Assembly (NCBI RefSeq): GCF_017798205.1
Contig: NZ_CP060010.1
Location: 2,232,001 to 2,296,000 of the forward strand
Source: Cognatishimia activa
GTDB taxonomy: Bacteria; Pseudomonadota; Alphaproteobacteria; Rhodobacterales; Rhodobacteraceae
DNA: 64,000 bases
Direction of reading: 5' to 3'
Shown: one piece after another, positions 38,219 to 46,129 of the stretch
Numbering within the stretch: position 1 is the stretch's first letter
Layout: each line of letters opens with the position of its first letter
Translations under genes and position numbers: made by a program
Notes under the pieces: generated by a model
What the model was told of the DNA's origin: nothing
Database searches by the model: none
Seen by the model: only the letters and a program-made list of their open reading frames with translations

Positions 38219-39216
38219 TGTTCTCGAAGACTATCCAAGATAAAATCCAAGAAGGGAATGCAAACTTATATCGAAGGGTCAGCACGAGTAAGCAAGCCAA
38301 AGACGGGTACAAGCATCAACTCGAATGCATTCAGGCGAAATACCCAGATTTCACTATTTCGAACAGTGCCAGGATCAGCGAAAAAGAAATTATAACGGGT
38401 AAAGCCGATATGGAAGTTCGGGTAGCCACCAAACTAGGTAAATGTCTTCGACAGCTTGTTCACAATCCAAATGAAATTCTTATAGTTTCTAGTTACGACC
38501 GCATCGCGAGATGTGCTGAGGTCTTTGAGAAAATTCAGCAAGTGGCGATGGGGGACCGTATCTTCGATGCATCCACTGGAATGAACGTGGATGACTTTGT
38601 CAAAGCTGGCCTGCATCGCTCCTTGGAAAAAGAAACGAACGAAAAGCACCTTGCCCAGCTTGCGTCAATTAAGCGTCGTCAGGCTGCCGGTGAAAAAATT
38701 GGTTCTGACAACATTGCAAGTCATTCAACGAAAGGATCAATGACCAAGGTACGTCGCGCAGAGAACAGGGTAGGAAAGGTTCTCAAAGTTGTCTCAGCTA
38801 TGGCTATTCATGGAAGAGGTAAGCGTCCTTCATATGAAGAAATCAGCGACGAATTGAACGCACAAGGTATCCGGACTGGGCAAAATCGCCTTTGGTCAGC
38901 GGAAAAGCTCTGTCAATTTCGGAAGAGATCACCAGAGAAATGGGATCAAGCCTTCGATGCTTATGACAGACCGCGACGGCGGCTATTCGCACTAATGGAC
39001 GCGATAGAAATAGAAATTCTGAATCGAAGAAAAACCCGCCGTCGAAAGATATGGTTGGCACATAAAACATACCTTGAAGAATTACTATACGGGGTCACAT
39101 GGAGTGATCGTCGATCATCCCTGAATGCACCTAGCCAGTATATTGATCAGACACTTAAACAAGTCGGCGAGGATGGGTGCCGTGGCCCTCCCTCCAAATT
39201 CCAGTGCGCTCTTTAG
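38218..39216 (+). CDS. Serine recombinase with a recombinase-type C-terminal domain
   Basis: 332 residues from ATG 38218. The resolvase-type N-terminal domain starts NLYRRVSTSKQAKDGYKHQL, with the nucleophile Ser22, and SSYDRIARCAEVFEKI corresponds to the DRLSR region. The segment YEEISDELNAQGIRTGQNRLWSAEKL matches the recombinase DNA-binding domain. It is shorter than phage large serine integrases and lacks a zinc-ribbon cysteine set. It is the second recombinase type in the island, and may act on an internal site or be a relic of another integrated unit. Confidence 0.8.
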   Translation: MFSKTIQDKIQEGNANLYRRVSTSKQAKDGYKHQLECIQAKYPDFTISNSARISEKEIITGKADMEVRVATKLGKCLRQLVHNPNEILIVSSYDRIARCAEVFEKIQQVAMGDRIFDASTGMNVDDFVKAGLHRSLEKETNEKHLAQLASIKRRQAAGEKIGSDNIASHSTKGSMTKVRRAENRVGKVLKVVSAMAIHGRGKRPSYEEISDELNAQGIRTGQNRLWSAEKLCQFRKRSPEKWDQAFDAYDRPRRRLFALMDAIEIEILNRRKTRRRKIWLAHKTYLEELLYGVTWSDRRSSLNAPSQYIDQTLKQVGEDGCRGPPSKFQCAL

Positions 39217-39307
39217 CAGTTTTCAAGCTGGAGTTCGGGCTAATCCGTTCCGTGGCTCATCAGTTGTCTGATCAAAGATCACTTTAGCTAAGCAGTAACG
39301 AAAGCCC

Positions 39308-40066
39308 CTAAAAGGGTGGTTTTCTAAGGCTTCTTAACAAGAACCAAGAGCAGCCTGCGAATATGATCATTGGGACAAGAAAATTGGCAACCGCCTCAAA
39401 TGGATTATTCGCGACATCCAGAAATCGGATGAACACAAGGCCAAAAAAACCGCTAAATGCCCAAGCAATAAAAGGAACAATTCGATTGCTCTTAACTAAG
39501 TCTTCCACCGTTGTATTTAAATCTTGGCGGATTGCGTTGACCGAAGCTTGGATGTCTCCGTCGCGATCAACTTCTGGATCGACTGAATCGAAAGGCTCTA
39601 ATTGCTGACTCAACGAAGCGGTTGCTTGTCGTTCTTCTCGCATTCCATTCACAATCATCACGATACCGTAGATTATGGCGGCAAAGGCGATCGGTGCTAT
39701 CCAAACGGCTAAATTGTGCATGTCCCCTCGAAGTTCTCGGAAAAACTGATAGAAAAGAACGCTCATACCACTTGCGATCATTGCACCAACATTTTGCGTG
39801 TCGAGTCCCTGTTTCAGAAATAATTTCGTGGTATTCATTTCCATTAGCCGCGCTTGAACGTCTAGGCCAATTTCACCCGGTCGCATAAGAAGGTTTGCTT
39901 GAGCTTCAAGCTCTGACATTGCCATATGCTGCTGTCTATTGATGTGACCAGATTTGAAAATGCGGTCCCAAAATCCGAGTTGATCTTTCTTCAATGAATG
40001 CCCCTCCAAATAGACGACAGGTCCGTGACAAACCGTGTATGCACAATACTCCACTGAAGACTGCAT
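39308..40066 (-). CDS. Four-helix membrane protein of unknown function
   Basis: 252 residues from ATG 40066; a TTG at 40135 would extend it by 23 residues without a ribosome site. Two helices lie near residues 90-135 (GAMIASGMSVLFYQFF and WIAPIAFAAIIYGIVMIV), then an acidic soluble loop, then two more at the C-terminus (IVPFIAWAFSGFFGLVFI and FLVPMIIFAGCSWFLL). Segments around ELEAQANLLMRPGEI suggest helices on the cytoplasmic side. No family recognised. It is monocistronic, and the neighbouring gene is divergent. Confidence 0.6.
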   Translation of the reverse strand: MQSSVEYCAYTVCHGPVVYLEGHSLKKDQLGFWDRIFKSGHINRQQHMAMSELEAQANLLMRPGEIGLDVQARLMEMNTTKLFLKQGLDTQNVGAMIASGMSVLFYQFFRELRGDMHNLAVWIAPIAFAAIIYGIVMIVNGMREERQATASLSQQLEPFDSVDPEVDRDGDIQASVNAIRQDLNTTVEDLVKSNRIVPFIAWAFSGFFGLVFIRFLDVANNPFEAVANFLVPMIIFAGCSWFLLRSLRKPPF

Positions 40067-40212
40067 GACCCTGGAAGACAATGCAATTAGCGATGCAAAT
40101 TGCGATGGCACGAAGTCCAGTCTTCTATGGGGCAATTGATTTCTAGCGCTTCAGTGTTACGCTTACGGCAATTACATGCAGCCCAACTTGTCTCAAAATT
40201 TGGAGCACCATT

Positions 40213-40902
40213 GTGAAATACATATTGCCTATTGTCGCAGCTTTGTTCGTCTCTTTTGCAGTCTCTTCTGCACACGCTACGCCTTTGAACCAATGGAAAA
40301 TCTCATGTGGTGTGGACAAAGGTTCCATCAAAAAGAAGGGCAAGACGCGCATTTTTAAAACAAGCACTAACCATTGCACAGGCGGCGTGTTTCAGCAGCG
40401 GGCAGAAATTACGTCTAAGAAAGTCAGCCCTAACATCAAAGGAAAATACCGCTTCACCTCAACCATCAGCATGACGAACAACAAGAATGAAAAATTCGAT
40501 ATTTTCCAAATGCATGACGGTCGTGACGGATGCGCTCCTCCTCTGAAGGTCACGGTTCTTAGCAATGGTCGCTTCAAGCTGGAAGCAGACTATAAGACTG
40601 GTAAAGGCGAGTCTTGTGTACGGGACGTTTTCGCTCAGTCCACGAAAAGCAATGTCGTGTTCAAACGTAACGGCCAACCACAGCAATTGGATGTATTCGT
40701 GGATTTTCGAGGCAAAGCTCATTTCTCGGTGCAAGTGTTCTTAGATGGAAAGTTAGCTGCGCAAGGTGACTATTCACCACCTGAGGGAAAAGGCTATTTC
40801 AAATCTAGACATTTCTATTTCAAGCACGGTGTGTACTCATATCGGATGTTTGACTATGAGATGGTCTCTCAAAATATGTCCGTCAAACGTGTTAAAAAAT
40901 AG
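40213..40902 (+). CDS. Secreted jelly-roll protein resembling alginate lyases (PL7-like)
   Basis: 229 residues from GTG 40213, with GGAG at 40202. A signal peptide (KYILPIVAALFVSFAVSSAHA) leads to a single beta-jelly-roll-like domain. Three motifs recall polysaccharide lyase family 7 and its relatives in order and spacing: QQRAEI, FDIFQMH and YFKHGVYSYR. Some family-7 residues are altered (QMH for QIH, YSYR for YxQ), so it may cleave or only bind a uronic-acid polymer. Such a gene is unusual cargo for a small island. Confidence 0.55.
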   Translation: MKYILPIVAALFVSFAVSSAHATPLNQWKISCGVDKGSIKKKGKTRIFKTSTNHCTGGVFQQRAEITSKKVSPNIKGKYRFTSTISMTNNKNEKFDIFQMHDGRDGCAPPLKVTVLSNGRFKLEADYKTGKGESCVRDVFAQSTKSNVVFKRNGQPQQLDVFVDFRGKAHFSVQVFLDGKLAAQGDYSPPEGKGYFKSRHFYFKHGVYSYRMFDYEMVSQNMSVKRVKK

Positions 40903-40955
40903 AGGCCGTACCAACACACTTAGGTAGTGATCACGGAGACTGGCAATGAGTGAAC

Positions 40956-41822
40956 TCAAAGCCCGGACATCTTAGTTCGTCCTTTGAAACCCTTTTGAAA
41001 GTGCAACGCAGCTATCTGAAAGCCACCCTGCGGCCATTCTTTTGGCGTATCGAGCAATAAGATTTCTTTCAGGCCAAACCCTGCATCACGAACGTCTCTG
41101 ATGCGTGCCCTGCTACTGAAGTGAACCAGCGGTATGACCCAGACGACATTCGTTGCCAATGACATTGCATGGATATTAAAGGCTCGAAACTCTGACCATG
41201 GTGGGTTGCTTATGATCCAATCCACCCGTTCGGACAAATCGAAGAAGTCCCGACCCTCGTCTAATTCGCACCATCTCGCATCTGCTTCTGCGGGGAATGC
41301 TTCTAGGAAACTCCCATCACCTCGGCACGGCTCCAGAACAATTCCAGAAGGCGAAAAATGCTCAACAACGTCCCTAGCCATCTGCCGTGGCGTGTACACC
41401 TTGTCATGCTCCGGACCATTTCTAGTTGGCACAGCCCGTCGGTTCTTAGGAACGACTTTTGGCGCTATCCGTAGGGCAGTCAAAACGTCGTCCAGAACGC
41501 TCATGCGTCCAATACTGCCATTTTCGAGGGAGAGGATGCTGCGTGATGTTACGCCAACTTTTGTGGCCAAGGTGTGCTGAGACATTTTCCGTTCTTGGCG
41601 ACGGTTCCTAACGATAGAGCCAATTTTCTGATCTGCTTGGCGGCCCTGCCATGTGAGGTTGCACCGAAGTGCCCAAAGGACCTTTTCCAAAGTTCTTAGT
41701 GAAGCAGCACTTCTTTCGACACTCGCCAAACTGTCAGGGTTTATTCCCGCCCTACGTGCTACCTCAGCAGCGGAGTGCCCTTGTCGATTACGTTCTCGTT
41801 TAACCAGTTCGCCTACTTTCAT
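40956..41822 (-). CDS. Fusion of two XRE helix-turn-helix domains with a DNA-methyltransferase-like domain
   Basis: 288 residues from ATG 41822; a TTG at 41852 is possible. HTH 1 spans about residues 4-55 (RNRQGHSAAEVARRAGI) and HTH 2 about 67-120 (RRQERKMSQHTLATKVGVTSRSILSLE). The C-terminal part has YTPRQMARDVVEHF, a SAM-binding-like loop EPCRGDGSFLEAF (164-176) and SNPPW (205-209), the NPPW/Y motif of amino-methyltransferases. No separate target-recognition domain is seen, so the HTHs may supply DNA binding. No restriction gene is adjacent. The role may be phage or island regulation through methylation. Confidence 0.7.
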   Translation of the reverse strand: MKVGELVKRERNRQGHSAAEVARRAGINPDSLASVERSAASLRTLEKVLWALRCNLTWQGRQADQKIGSIVRNRRQERKMSQHTLATKVGVTSRSILSLENGSIGRMSVLDDVLTALRIAPKVVPKNRRAVPTRNGPEHDKVYTPRQMARDVVEHFSPSGIVLEPCRGDGSFLEAFPAEADARWCELDEGRDFFDLSERVDWIISNPPWSEFRAFNIHAMSLATNVVWVIPLVHFSSRARIRDVRDAGFGLKEILLLDTPKEWPQGGFQIAALHFQKGFKGRTKMSGL

Positions 41823-41928
41823 AGTGAATACTTTTGGGTCACAATCACCCAATTATTTTCACCTATGTTTCGTATTTGCAAGTACAGTAATATGCGCTCT
41901 CGCGTTTCGACATTCTCTTTGAGGTGTC

Positions 41929-42190
41929 ATGGTCAAACACGACATAACGACGAAACAGCCGCAACAGTATGAACCACGCATTTGGTGTTGCAGATGCGGC
42001 ATTCCACGAGCACGCACGTTCCAAGGTGCTTGTTTGGCAAAGCTTCGTTTTGGTTTCGGGACAACTCAGTGCCAAGCATCGAGAGGCCCACTCGATGGTC
42101 GTCGAAGACGTCCGAATGATGCGTGGCCGCTTTCCGAAACCAGTCACATTTTCTACTGAGCACACCGACGACCGCATCATGCGTGCCTAA
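41929..42190 (+). other. Region with overlapping doubtful small ORFs
   Basis: Between the XRE-methyltransferase start and the gene at 42294. ATG 41929, with GAGG ahead, opens 76 codons beginning MVKHDIT, and ATG 41969 opens 73 codons in another frame. Frames on the reverse strand are just as long. None resembles a known family. MVKHDIT echoes the leader at 38120, so the 41929 frame is the better candidate. Confidence 0.3.
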
Positions 42191-42293
42191 ATTCTTTCGC
42201 CCTAAAATCGCCACTTTCGGATTGAAGTTTTGCCATTTGCGGAAACTATAACTCCCTCAAAGTTTGATTAAACCCAAGAAGGAAACAGTATCG

Positions 42294-42485
42294 ATGGAAA
42301 GAAAACCAGCAACCATCCTAGAGATTGTAGAACGCGAACAACGCCATTCTTTGTCTGATCGTGAGTGGAAACACCGGCTACGTGGATACGGCTATTCGAT
42401 CAAATCCCGCGAAGATGGTCAGTTTGTTACTTCTCTCCTCGGTGGTGAGGAAATCTGTAAGCTTCCACAAGAATTGGCGGCTTAA
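42294..42485 (+). CDS. Small soluble protein, unknown
   Basis: 63 residues from ATG 42294, preceded by AAGAAGGAAA. Charged, without signal or membrane segment. The sequence (ILEIVEREQRHSLSDREWKHRLRGYGYSIK) has the look of a conserved small island protein, possibly helical plus a short beta hairpin. It stands alone. No function can be given. Confidence 0.55.
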   Translation: MERKPATILEIVEREQRHSLSDREWKHRLRGYGYSIKSREDGQFVTSLLGGEEICKLPQELAA

Positions 42486-42544
42486 TCCCCTGTGTAACGC
42501 ACCAACTGCCAGAACAGAGAGTTCGCCGTTTCTCGGGGCCAGCC

Positions 42545-42853
42545 TTAAGCGATTTTGGCTAGTTCAATGGACCGTACTGTTCCAGATTTGACGCTATATG
42601 CCTTTTTGAATTCGCGTGCGGCAGAGGCGGTCAAACTACCGTTCCTTGATTGGAATTTCATTTCTATTGGCCCAATCATCAGAAGCTCCACACCTTCAAA
42701 GTAGAAAGTTTCCCATCCATCCAAGTGTGAGCGAATTATTCCTCGCTCTGCAATGTCATGGATGCTCACATCAATCCCTAGGCATTCGGAAACCGCTGAA
42801 ATCGCTTCAGACTGAAACTGCCGTTTAAGCTCGTCTGAAACAACATCCTGCAT
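42545..42853 (-). CDS. Small protein, unknown
   Basis: 102 residues. Alpha/beta-looking soluble protein (KRQFQSEAISAVSECLGIDVSI, then DGWETFYFEGVELLMIGPIEM and a basic C-terminal helix). Not assigned to a family. It may pair functionally with other small island genes but shows no coupling. Confidence 0.5.
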   Translation of the reverse strand: MQDVVSDELKRQFQSEAISAVSECLGIDVSIHDIAERGIIRSHLDGWETFYFEGVELLMIGPIEMKFQSRNGSLTASAAREFKKAYSVKSGTVRSIELAKIA

Positions 42854-43233
42854 AGTAAGCTAACCCCAACCTGAAACTACGCGAACATAGTTCAGCCCTA
42901 TTCTCCACCAATCACGTGTGCCGTGACCATCCCTAGTGCAGATTAAATAGCGCAGTTTTCCGCATGGATAGAAGTTGCTTATTGGGGAAAGAAGGATTGA
43001 GTTATCCGTTGTGTCTTTCCGACATGAGTAGCCAGAAGCACCAAATTGAAACGATTCTTAGCTTTCCTGGCGTCTGTTTCCAAATCGGCGATCATCAGGG
43101 CAAAATTTTGACACAATTTAATTCGCAGTAGAATGTCGTGCACATCAAGAAAGTGCCTCAGAGTCGCTTTTCTTGCCCCCACCCACGCGGCTCTGAGGCA
43201 TGTTTTCACCCATAGTTATTAGTCTAATCGAGA
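42854..43233. other. Gene-free stretch with a long inverted repeat
   Basis: No supported gene; a 76-codon frame on the reverse strand (42979-43209) has no ribosome site. It contains a 14-base inverted repeat at 43154-43167 and 43187-43200 around 19 bases. Confidence 0.5.
43154..43200. repeat. Inverted repeat with 14-base arms
   Basis: TGCCTCAGAGTCGC and GCGGCTCTGAGGCA pair with a single G-T over a 19-base pyrimidine-rich loop. The following T tract is short on the + strand. It could end a transcript, form a small RNA or bind a protein. Confidence 0.6.
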
Positions 43234-43500
43234 ATGAGGACCGAAACGTTGAGGCCAAAGGCAATTATAGCTGGAAGTGTGAAGCAAACGTTGTCGGAAC
43301 TAAATCTAAAACATGTGTGGTTCCATCGTGCTATTTTTCGCGGTGAGGACGATGAAGGGCCGGTGTTCATATTCTCGGTCAACAACCCAAAACTACTAAA
43401 CGATGTAGAGCTAAGGGGATTTTCGGTTCATCACTCAGCTAAGCATCACCCACGCTTAGAAGAATGCGAGATAATAGCACGTCAACGTATCAGGGGATGA
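43234..43500 (+). CDS. Small soluble protein, unknown
   Basis: 88 residues. Mixed alpha/beta composition with a central HVWFHRAIFRGEDDEGPVFIFSVNN and a histidine-rich HHSAKHHPRLEECEII. No signal, membrane segment or recognised domain. Ribosome site weak. It converges on the serine recombinase at 43531. Confidence 0.45.
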   Translation: MRTETLRPKAIIAGSVKQTLSELNLKHVWFHRAIFRGEDDEGPVFIFSVNNPKLLNDVELRGFSVHHSAKHHPRLEECEIIARQRIRG

Positions 43501-43530
43501 TCACCACACCACTTCATCGGCCTAAGGTGC

Positions 43531-44127
43531 TTACGTGGTCTCTCGATGATCTCTTAGTATTCGAAACACAGAAGCTCTTCCGATTTCTAACTGCTTGGCA
43601 ATCTCATCGGGACGGAAGCCTCTTTCCCTCAACCTCAATACCTCTGGTGCCTTAGCACGTGCAGTTGGCTTCCTTCCCTTGTACTTACCTTCCTTCTTTG
43701 CTTTGGCGATCCCATATGCACGACGCTCAGCCAAACGGTCGCGTTCAAACTGAGCAACTGCTCCCATCATGCGCACCAATAGCATTTGAGTAGGATCAGT
43801 TGGATCAAGCGGGTGCTTTGACAGGTCGGGAAGCAACCAAATCACATTGTCATTGGCGGGACGAGTAATTGCCTCATCGGCAGCAGCTAGATCACGAAAG
43901 GCGCGGTCCATTTTTGACGACACTAAGCATATGCGATTAACTGGAGATGCTTTCTTGCTGGCTTCAGTAATCATTCTCTGAAACTCTGGACGTGCTGATC
44001 TCGTTGAAGCTTCCTCATAGAAAAACCGATCACAGCCTATTTGCTTTAATGTCCTGATCTGTTCTTCCCAACCAGCAGCTTGCATTTTGCGATCTACTGA
44101 AACCCGTACGTATCCCCATTTCTCCAA
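43531..44127 (-). CDS. Serine recombinase of the resolvase/invertase family
   Basis: 198 residues, typical for the family. The nucleophile is Ser10 in WGYVRVSVDRK, followed by SSKMDRAFRDLAA (DRLxR region) and the dimerising E-helix AQFERDRLAERRAYGIAKAKKEGKYKGRKP. A C-terminal helix-turn-helix follows (PDEIAKQLEIGRASVFRIL). All parts look intact. Its upstream region (44139-44205) has four TGATACA-type sites, as expected for a resolvase acting next to its own gene. Confidence 0.9.
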   Translation of the reverse strand: MEKWGYVRVSVDRKMQAAGWEEQIRTLKQIGCDRFFYEEASTRSARPEFQRMITEASKKASPVNRICLVSSKMDRAFRDLAAADEAITRPANDNVIWLLPDLSKHPLDPTDPTQMLLVRMMGAVAQFERDRLAERRAYGIAKAKKEGKYKGRKPTARAKAPEVLRLRERGFRPDEIAKQLEIGRASVFRILRDHRETT

Positions 44128-44138
44128 TCGACACCCCC

Positions 44139-44205
44139 TGTATCATTGTGTTCTAAAGCAAGTGATACAGTATCATTAGGATGCTGATTCGTCAATTTTG
44201 ATACA
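44139..44205. promoter_or_regulatory. Cluster of four TGATACA sites, candidate res site/operator of the serine recombinase
   Basis: TGTATCA (44139-44145), TGATACAGTATCA (44163-44175, a perfect 13-base palindrome of two sites) and TGATACA (44199-44205) lie immediately upstream of the recombinase gene that starts at 44127. The layout is like the paired subsites bound by resolvases. Confidence 0.55.
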
Positions 44206-44490
44206 CCATGAAGGAAGTTATGTTGGTATCTTTGGGGATGTCCCATGTGAGACAACATTCGCCGCTGTACTGAACGCGGTGTAATTTATCGTAATACAAC
44301 AATTTCGTGACTACCTCGATCATATCGGCCGGGAGGCATCGGGTTCGCGAAACAAAATGGGGCTTTCGGAGACGGCTCGCGCTGGAAGCGTAAATAGTAA
44401 AATGGAGCTAGACAATAGGCAGTATGGCAATTATGTATATGCAATATTATCTTGCTTTTGTAGTTTCGCAAGATTTAGGTGGAGAGAAAA
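44206..44490. other. Promoter region of the XRE-ImmA gene
   Basis: No gene seen. An inverted repeat ATCTTGC-N12-GCAAGAT (44449-44455 and 44468-44474) lies 16 bases before the XRE-ImmA start and could be its operator. GGAGAG at 44481-44486 is the ribosome site. Confidence 0.5.
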
Positions 44491-45594
44491 ATGTCACAGA
44501 CATTGTTTGGTGAGAGGCTTAGGTTTCTTCGTGACCAAAACGAAATGTCACAAGATAAACTAGCGAATTTGCTTGGATTAGAGAGTCGGCAAATAGTATC
44601 GAACATCGAGACCGGAGTTCGTAAGATAAGTGGCGACGAACTTATTGTGTGTACAAGCATCTTTGGCGTCGGGCTTGATTTCTTCACTAACCCATATCTT
44701 TTGGTTGGCCAGGGCTCTTTCTCCTGGAGGCAGTCCGGAGTGCCCCTGGAGGAACTGCGAGGCTTCGAAGCTCTGTCTGGCGAATGGATCGGTGCGTATC
44801 GTTCCTTGCGTAACCAACTTGGTAAGAAGCCTCGAGCGCTTCTTTCTGAAGTTCGGCTGACCAAAAAGTCCTCCTACGAGGAGGCGGTAGAAATGGGTGA
44901 GGCCGTAGCTGCCGAGCTTCAATTGGGTGATGTTCCGGCTCACTCGCTAGCCTCGGCTGCAGAAGAAAAGTTGGACGCGGTTGTCCTAATGACAGATACG
45001 ATTGAAGGCATCTCAGGGGCGGCGTGCCGCCTACCTGAAATGAACGCCATCATTATAAACCGCAACGAACCGATATCACGGCGCAACTTTGATTTGGCTC
45101 ACGAAATTTTTCACATCCTAACATGGGAGGCTATGCCGCCGGAATATTTGGATGGGGTAGACAATGCTAAGTCTCGGGTAGAGCAGCTTGCAGACAAATT
45201 TGCGTCAGGGTTGCTGCTTCCGCAAAGTGCTTTGGAGCGACATCTGGATAAGCTTCAACCCAGCAGTGAAGACTTTGTGGACAATGTTAATCGGGTTGCG
45301 ACGGAGATGATGGTTTCGTCCGTCGCTCTACTTTGGCGTCTGGTTGATTTGGGGATTTTAAGCAGGCAGCAGTGTCGGGAATATTCAGAGACAAATTGGT
45401 TTAAGTACAACGGTGGCATGCTAGAAGACTTGCGCCCTGCTTTACTCAGTAAGAAGTATTTGTCTGTGATTGGTGAAGCGGTGGAGAAAGGGCTGATTTC
45501 CGAGCGGAGGGTCGCGGCGCTTCTGCGATTGTCGTTTGAAGAATTAGCCGGGCTTTTTATCGATCATGAGTTGGAAAGCCCATTGGGACTGTAA
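44491..45594 (+). CDS. XRE helix-turn-helix/ImmA-IrrE metallopeptidase
   Basis: 367 residues from ATG 44491 (GGAGAG ahead). The N-terminal XRE HTH spans about residues 5-65 (GERLRFLRDQNEMSQDKLANLLG). The ImmA/IrrE protease domain has the zinc motif HEIFH at 204-208 and a downstream glutamate in VEQLADKFASGLLLP. A helical C-terminal part follows. Family members cleave repressors or act as antitoxins in pairs with a downstream toxin gene. The next gene starts one base after the stop (TAAATG), so a PIN-domain partner is translationally coupled. Location beside the right end of the island is typical of defence or addiction cargo. Confidence 0.88.
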   Translation: MSQTLFGERLRFLRDQNEMSQDKLANLLGLESRQIVSNIETGVRKISGDELIVCTSIFGVGLDFFTNPYLLVGQGSFSWRQSGVPLEELRGFEALSGEWIGAYRSLRNQLGKKPRALLSEVRLTKKSSYEEAVEMGEAVAAELQLGDVPAHSLASAAEEKLDAVVLMTDTIEGISGAACRLPEMNAIIINRNEPISRRNFDLAHEIFHILTWEAMPPEYLDGVDNAKSRVEQLADKFASGLLLPQSALERHLDKLQPSSEDFVDNVNRVATEMMVSSVALLWRLVDLGILSRQQCREYSETNWFKYNGGMLEDLRPALLSKKYLSVIGEAVEKGLISERRVAALLRLSFEELAGLFIDHELESPLGL

Positions 45595-46095
45595 ATGAAG
45601 CGTTCAGACATTGTACTGGTCGATGCATGCATAATTATCGAAGCACACCGAGTAGGTGTTTGGAATGCAATGCACAAAAATCTTACTCTGGAAACCGTGG
45701 AGACTTGTATAATCGAGGCGCAAACGGGAAGAGCAAATCGCCTCGACCCTGCGGTTCTCGACGCGGAACTTCGTGCCGGATTCTCGGCGGTTCACCAAGT
45801 AAGCCAGGCAGAAATTGCCAATCATTTGGCCGCCGCTGAAGGCAATTTGCCAGTCATTGATGCTGGCGAATTGGAGCTTTGGGTGCACGCTTGTCAGCGA
45901 GACGACGTGTGGTTTCTTTGTGGGCCTGACCGAGCAAGTATGAGATTTGGTTATGAATTGGGGTATGTAGATAGGCTAGTCTCGATGGAGCAGGTCCTTG
46001 ATCTTGCTGGTGTCCAAAACAGCGGCATCAACGCCCACTATCAAGAGAAATGGTTGAGCGAGCTAAAGACGAATCTGACGATGGGCATTTTGTGA
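45595..46095 (+). CDS. PIN-like domain nuclease coupled to the XRE-ImmA gene
   Basis: 166 residues. Acidic residues fit a PIN fold: Asp10 in VLVDACIIIEAHR, Glu41 in ETCIIEAQTGR, Asp89/Glu92 in VIDAGELELWVHA and Asp112 in CGPDRASMRFG. PIN nucleases cut RNA and serve as toxins. The gene begins directly after the upstream stop with no gap, so the two are made together. By analogy with XRE-ImmA/toxin pairs, it is the likely effector and the upstream protein the sensor or antitoxin. This is inference. Confidence 0.78.
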   Translation: MKRSDIVLVDACIIIEAHRVGVWNAMHKNLTLETVETCIIEAQTGRANRLDPAVLDAELRAGFSAVHQVSQAEIANHLAAAEGNLPVIDAGELELWVHACQRDDVWFLCGPDRASMRFGYELGYVDRLVSMEQVLDLAGVQNSGINAHYQEKWLSELKTNLTMGIL

Positions 46096-46129
46096 GATGC
46101 TATTGAGCAGTGATAACTCATAAAAAATT

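Noticed and set aside
41863-42214. Reverse-strand frames opposite the 41929-42190 region
   Set aside because: Equal length to the forward ones but no ribosome site or known motif.
42979-43209. 76-codon frame on the reverse strand
   Set aside because: No ribosome site and no recognisable domain. It overlaps the inverted repeat at 43154-43200.
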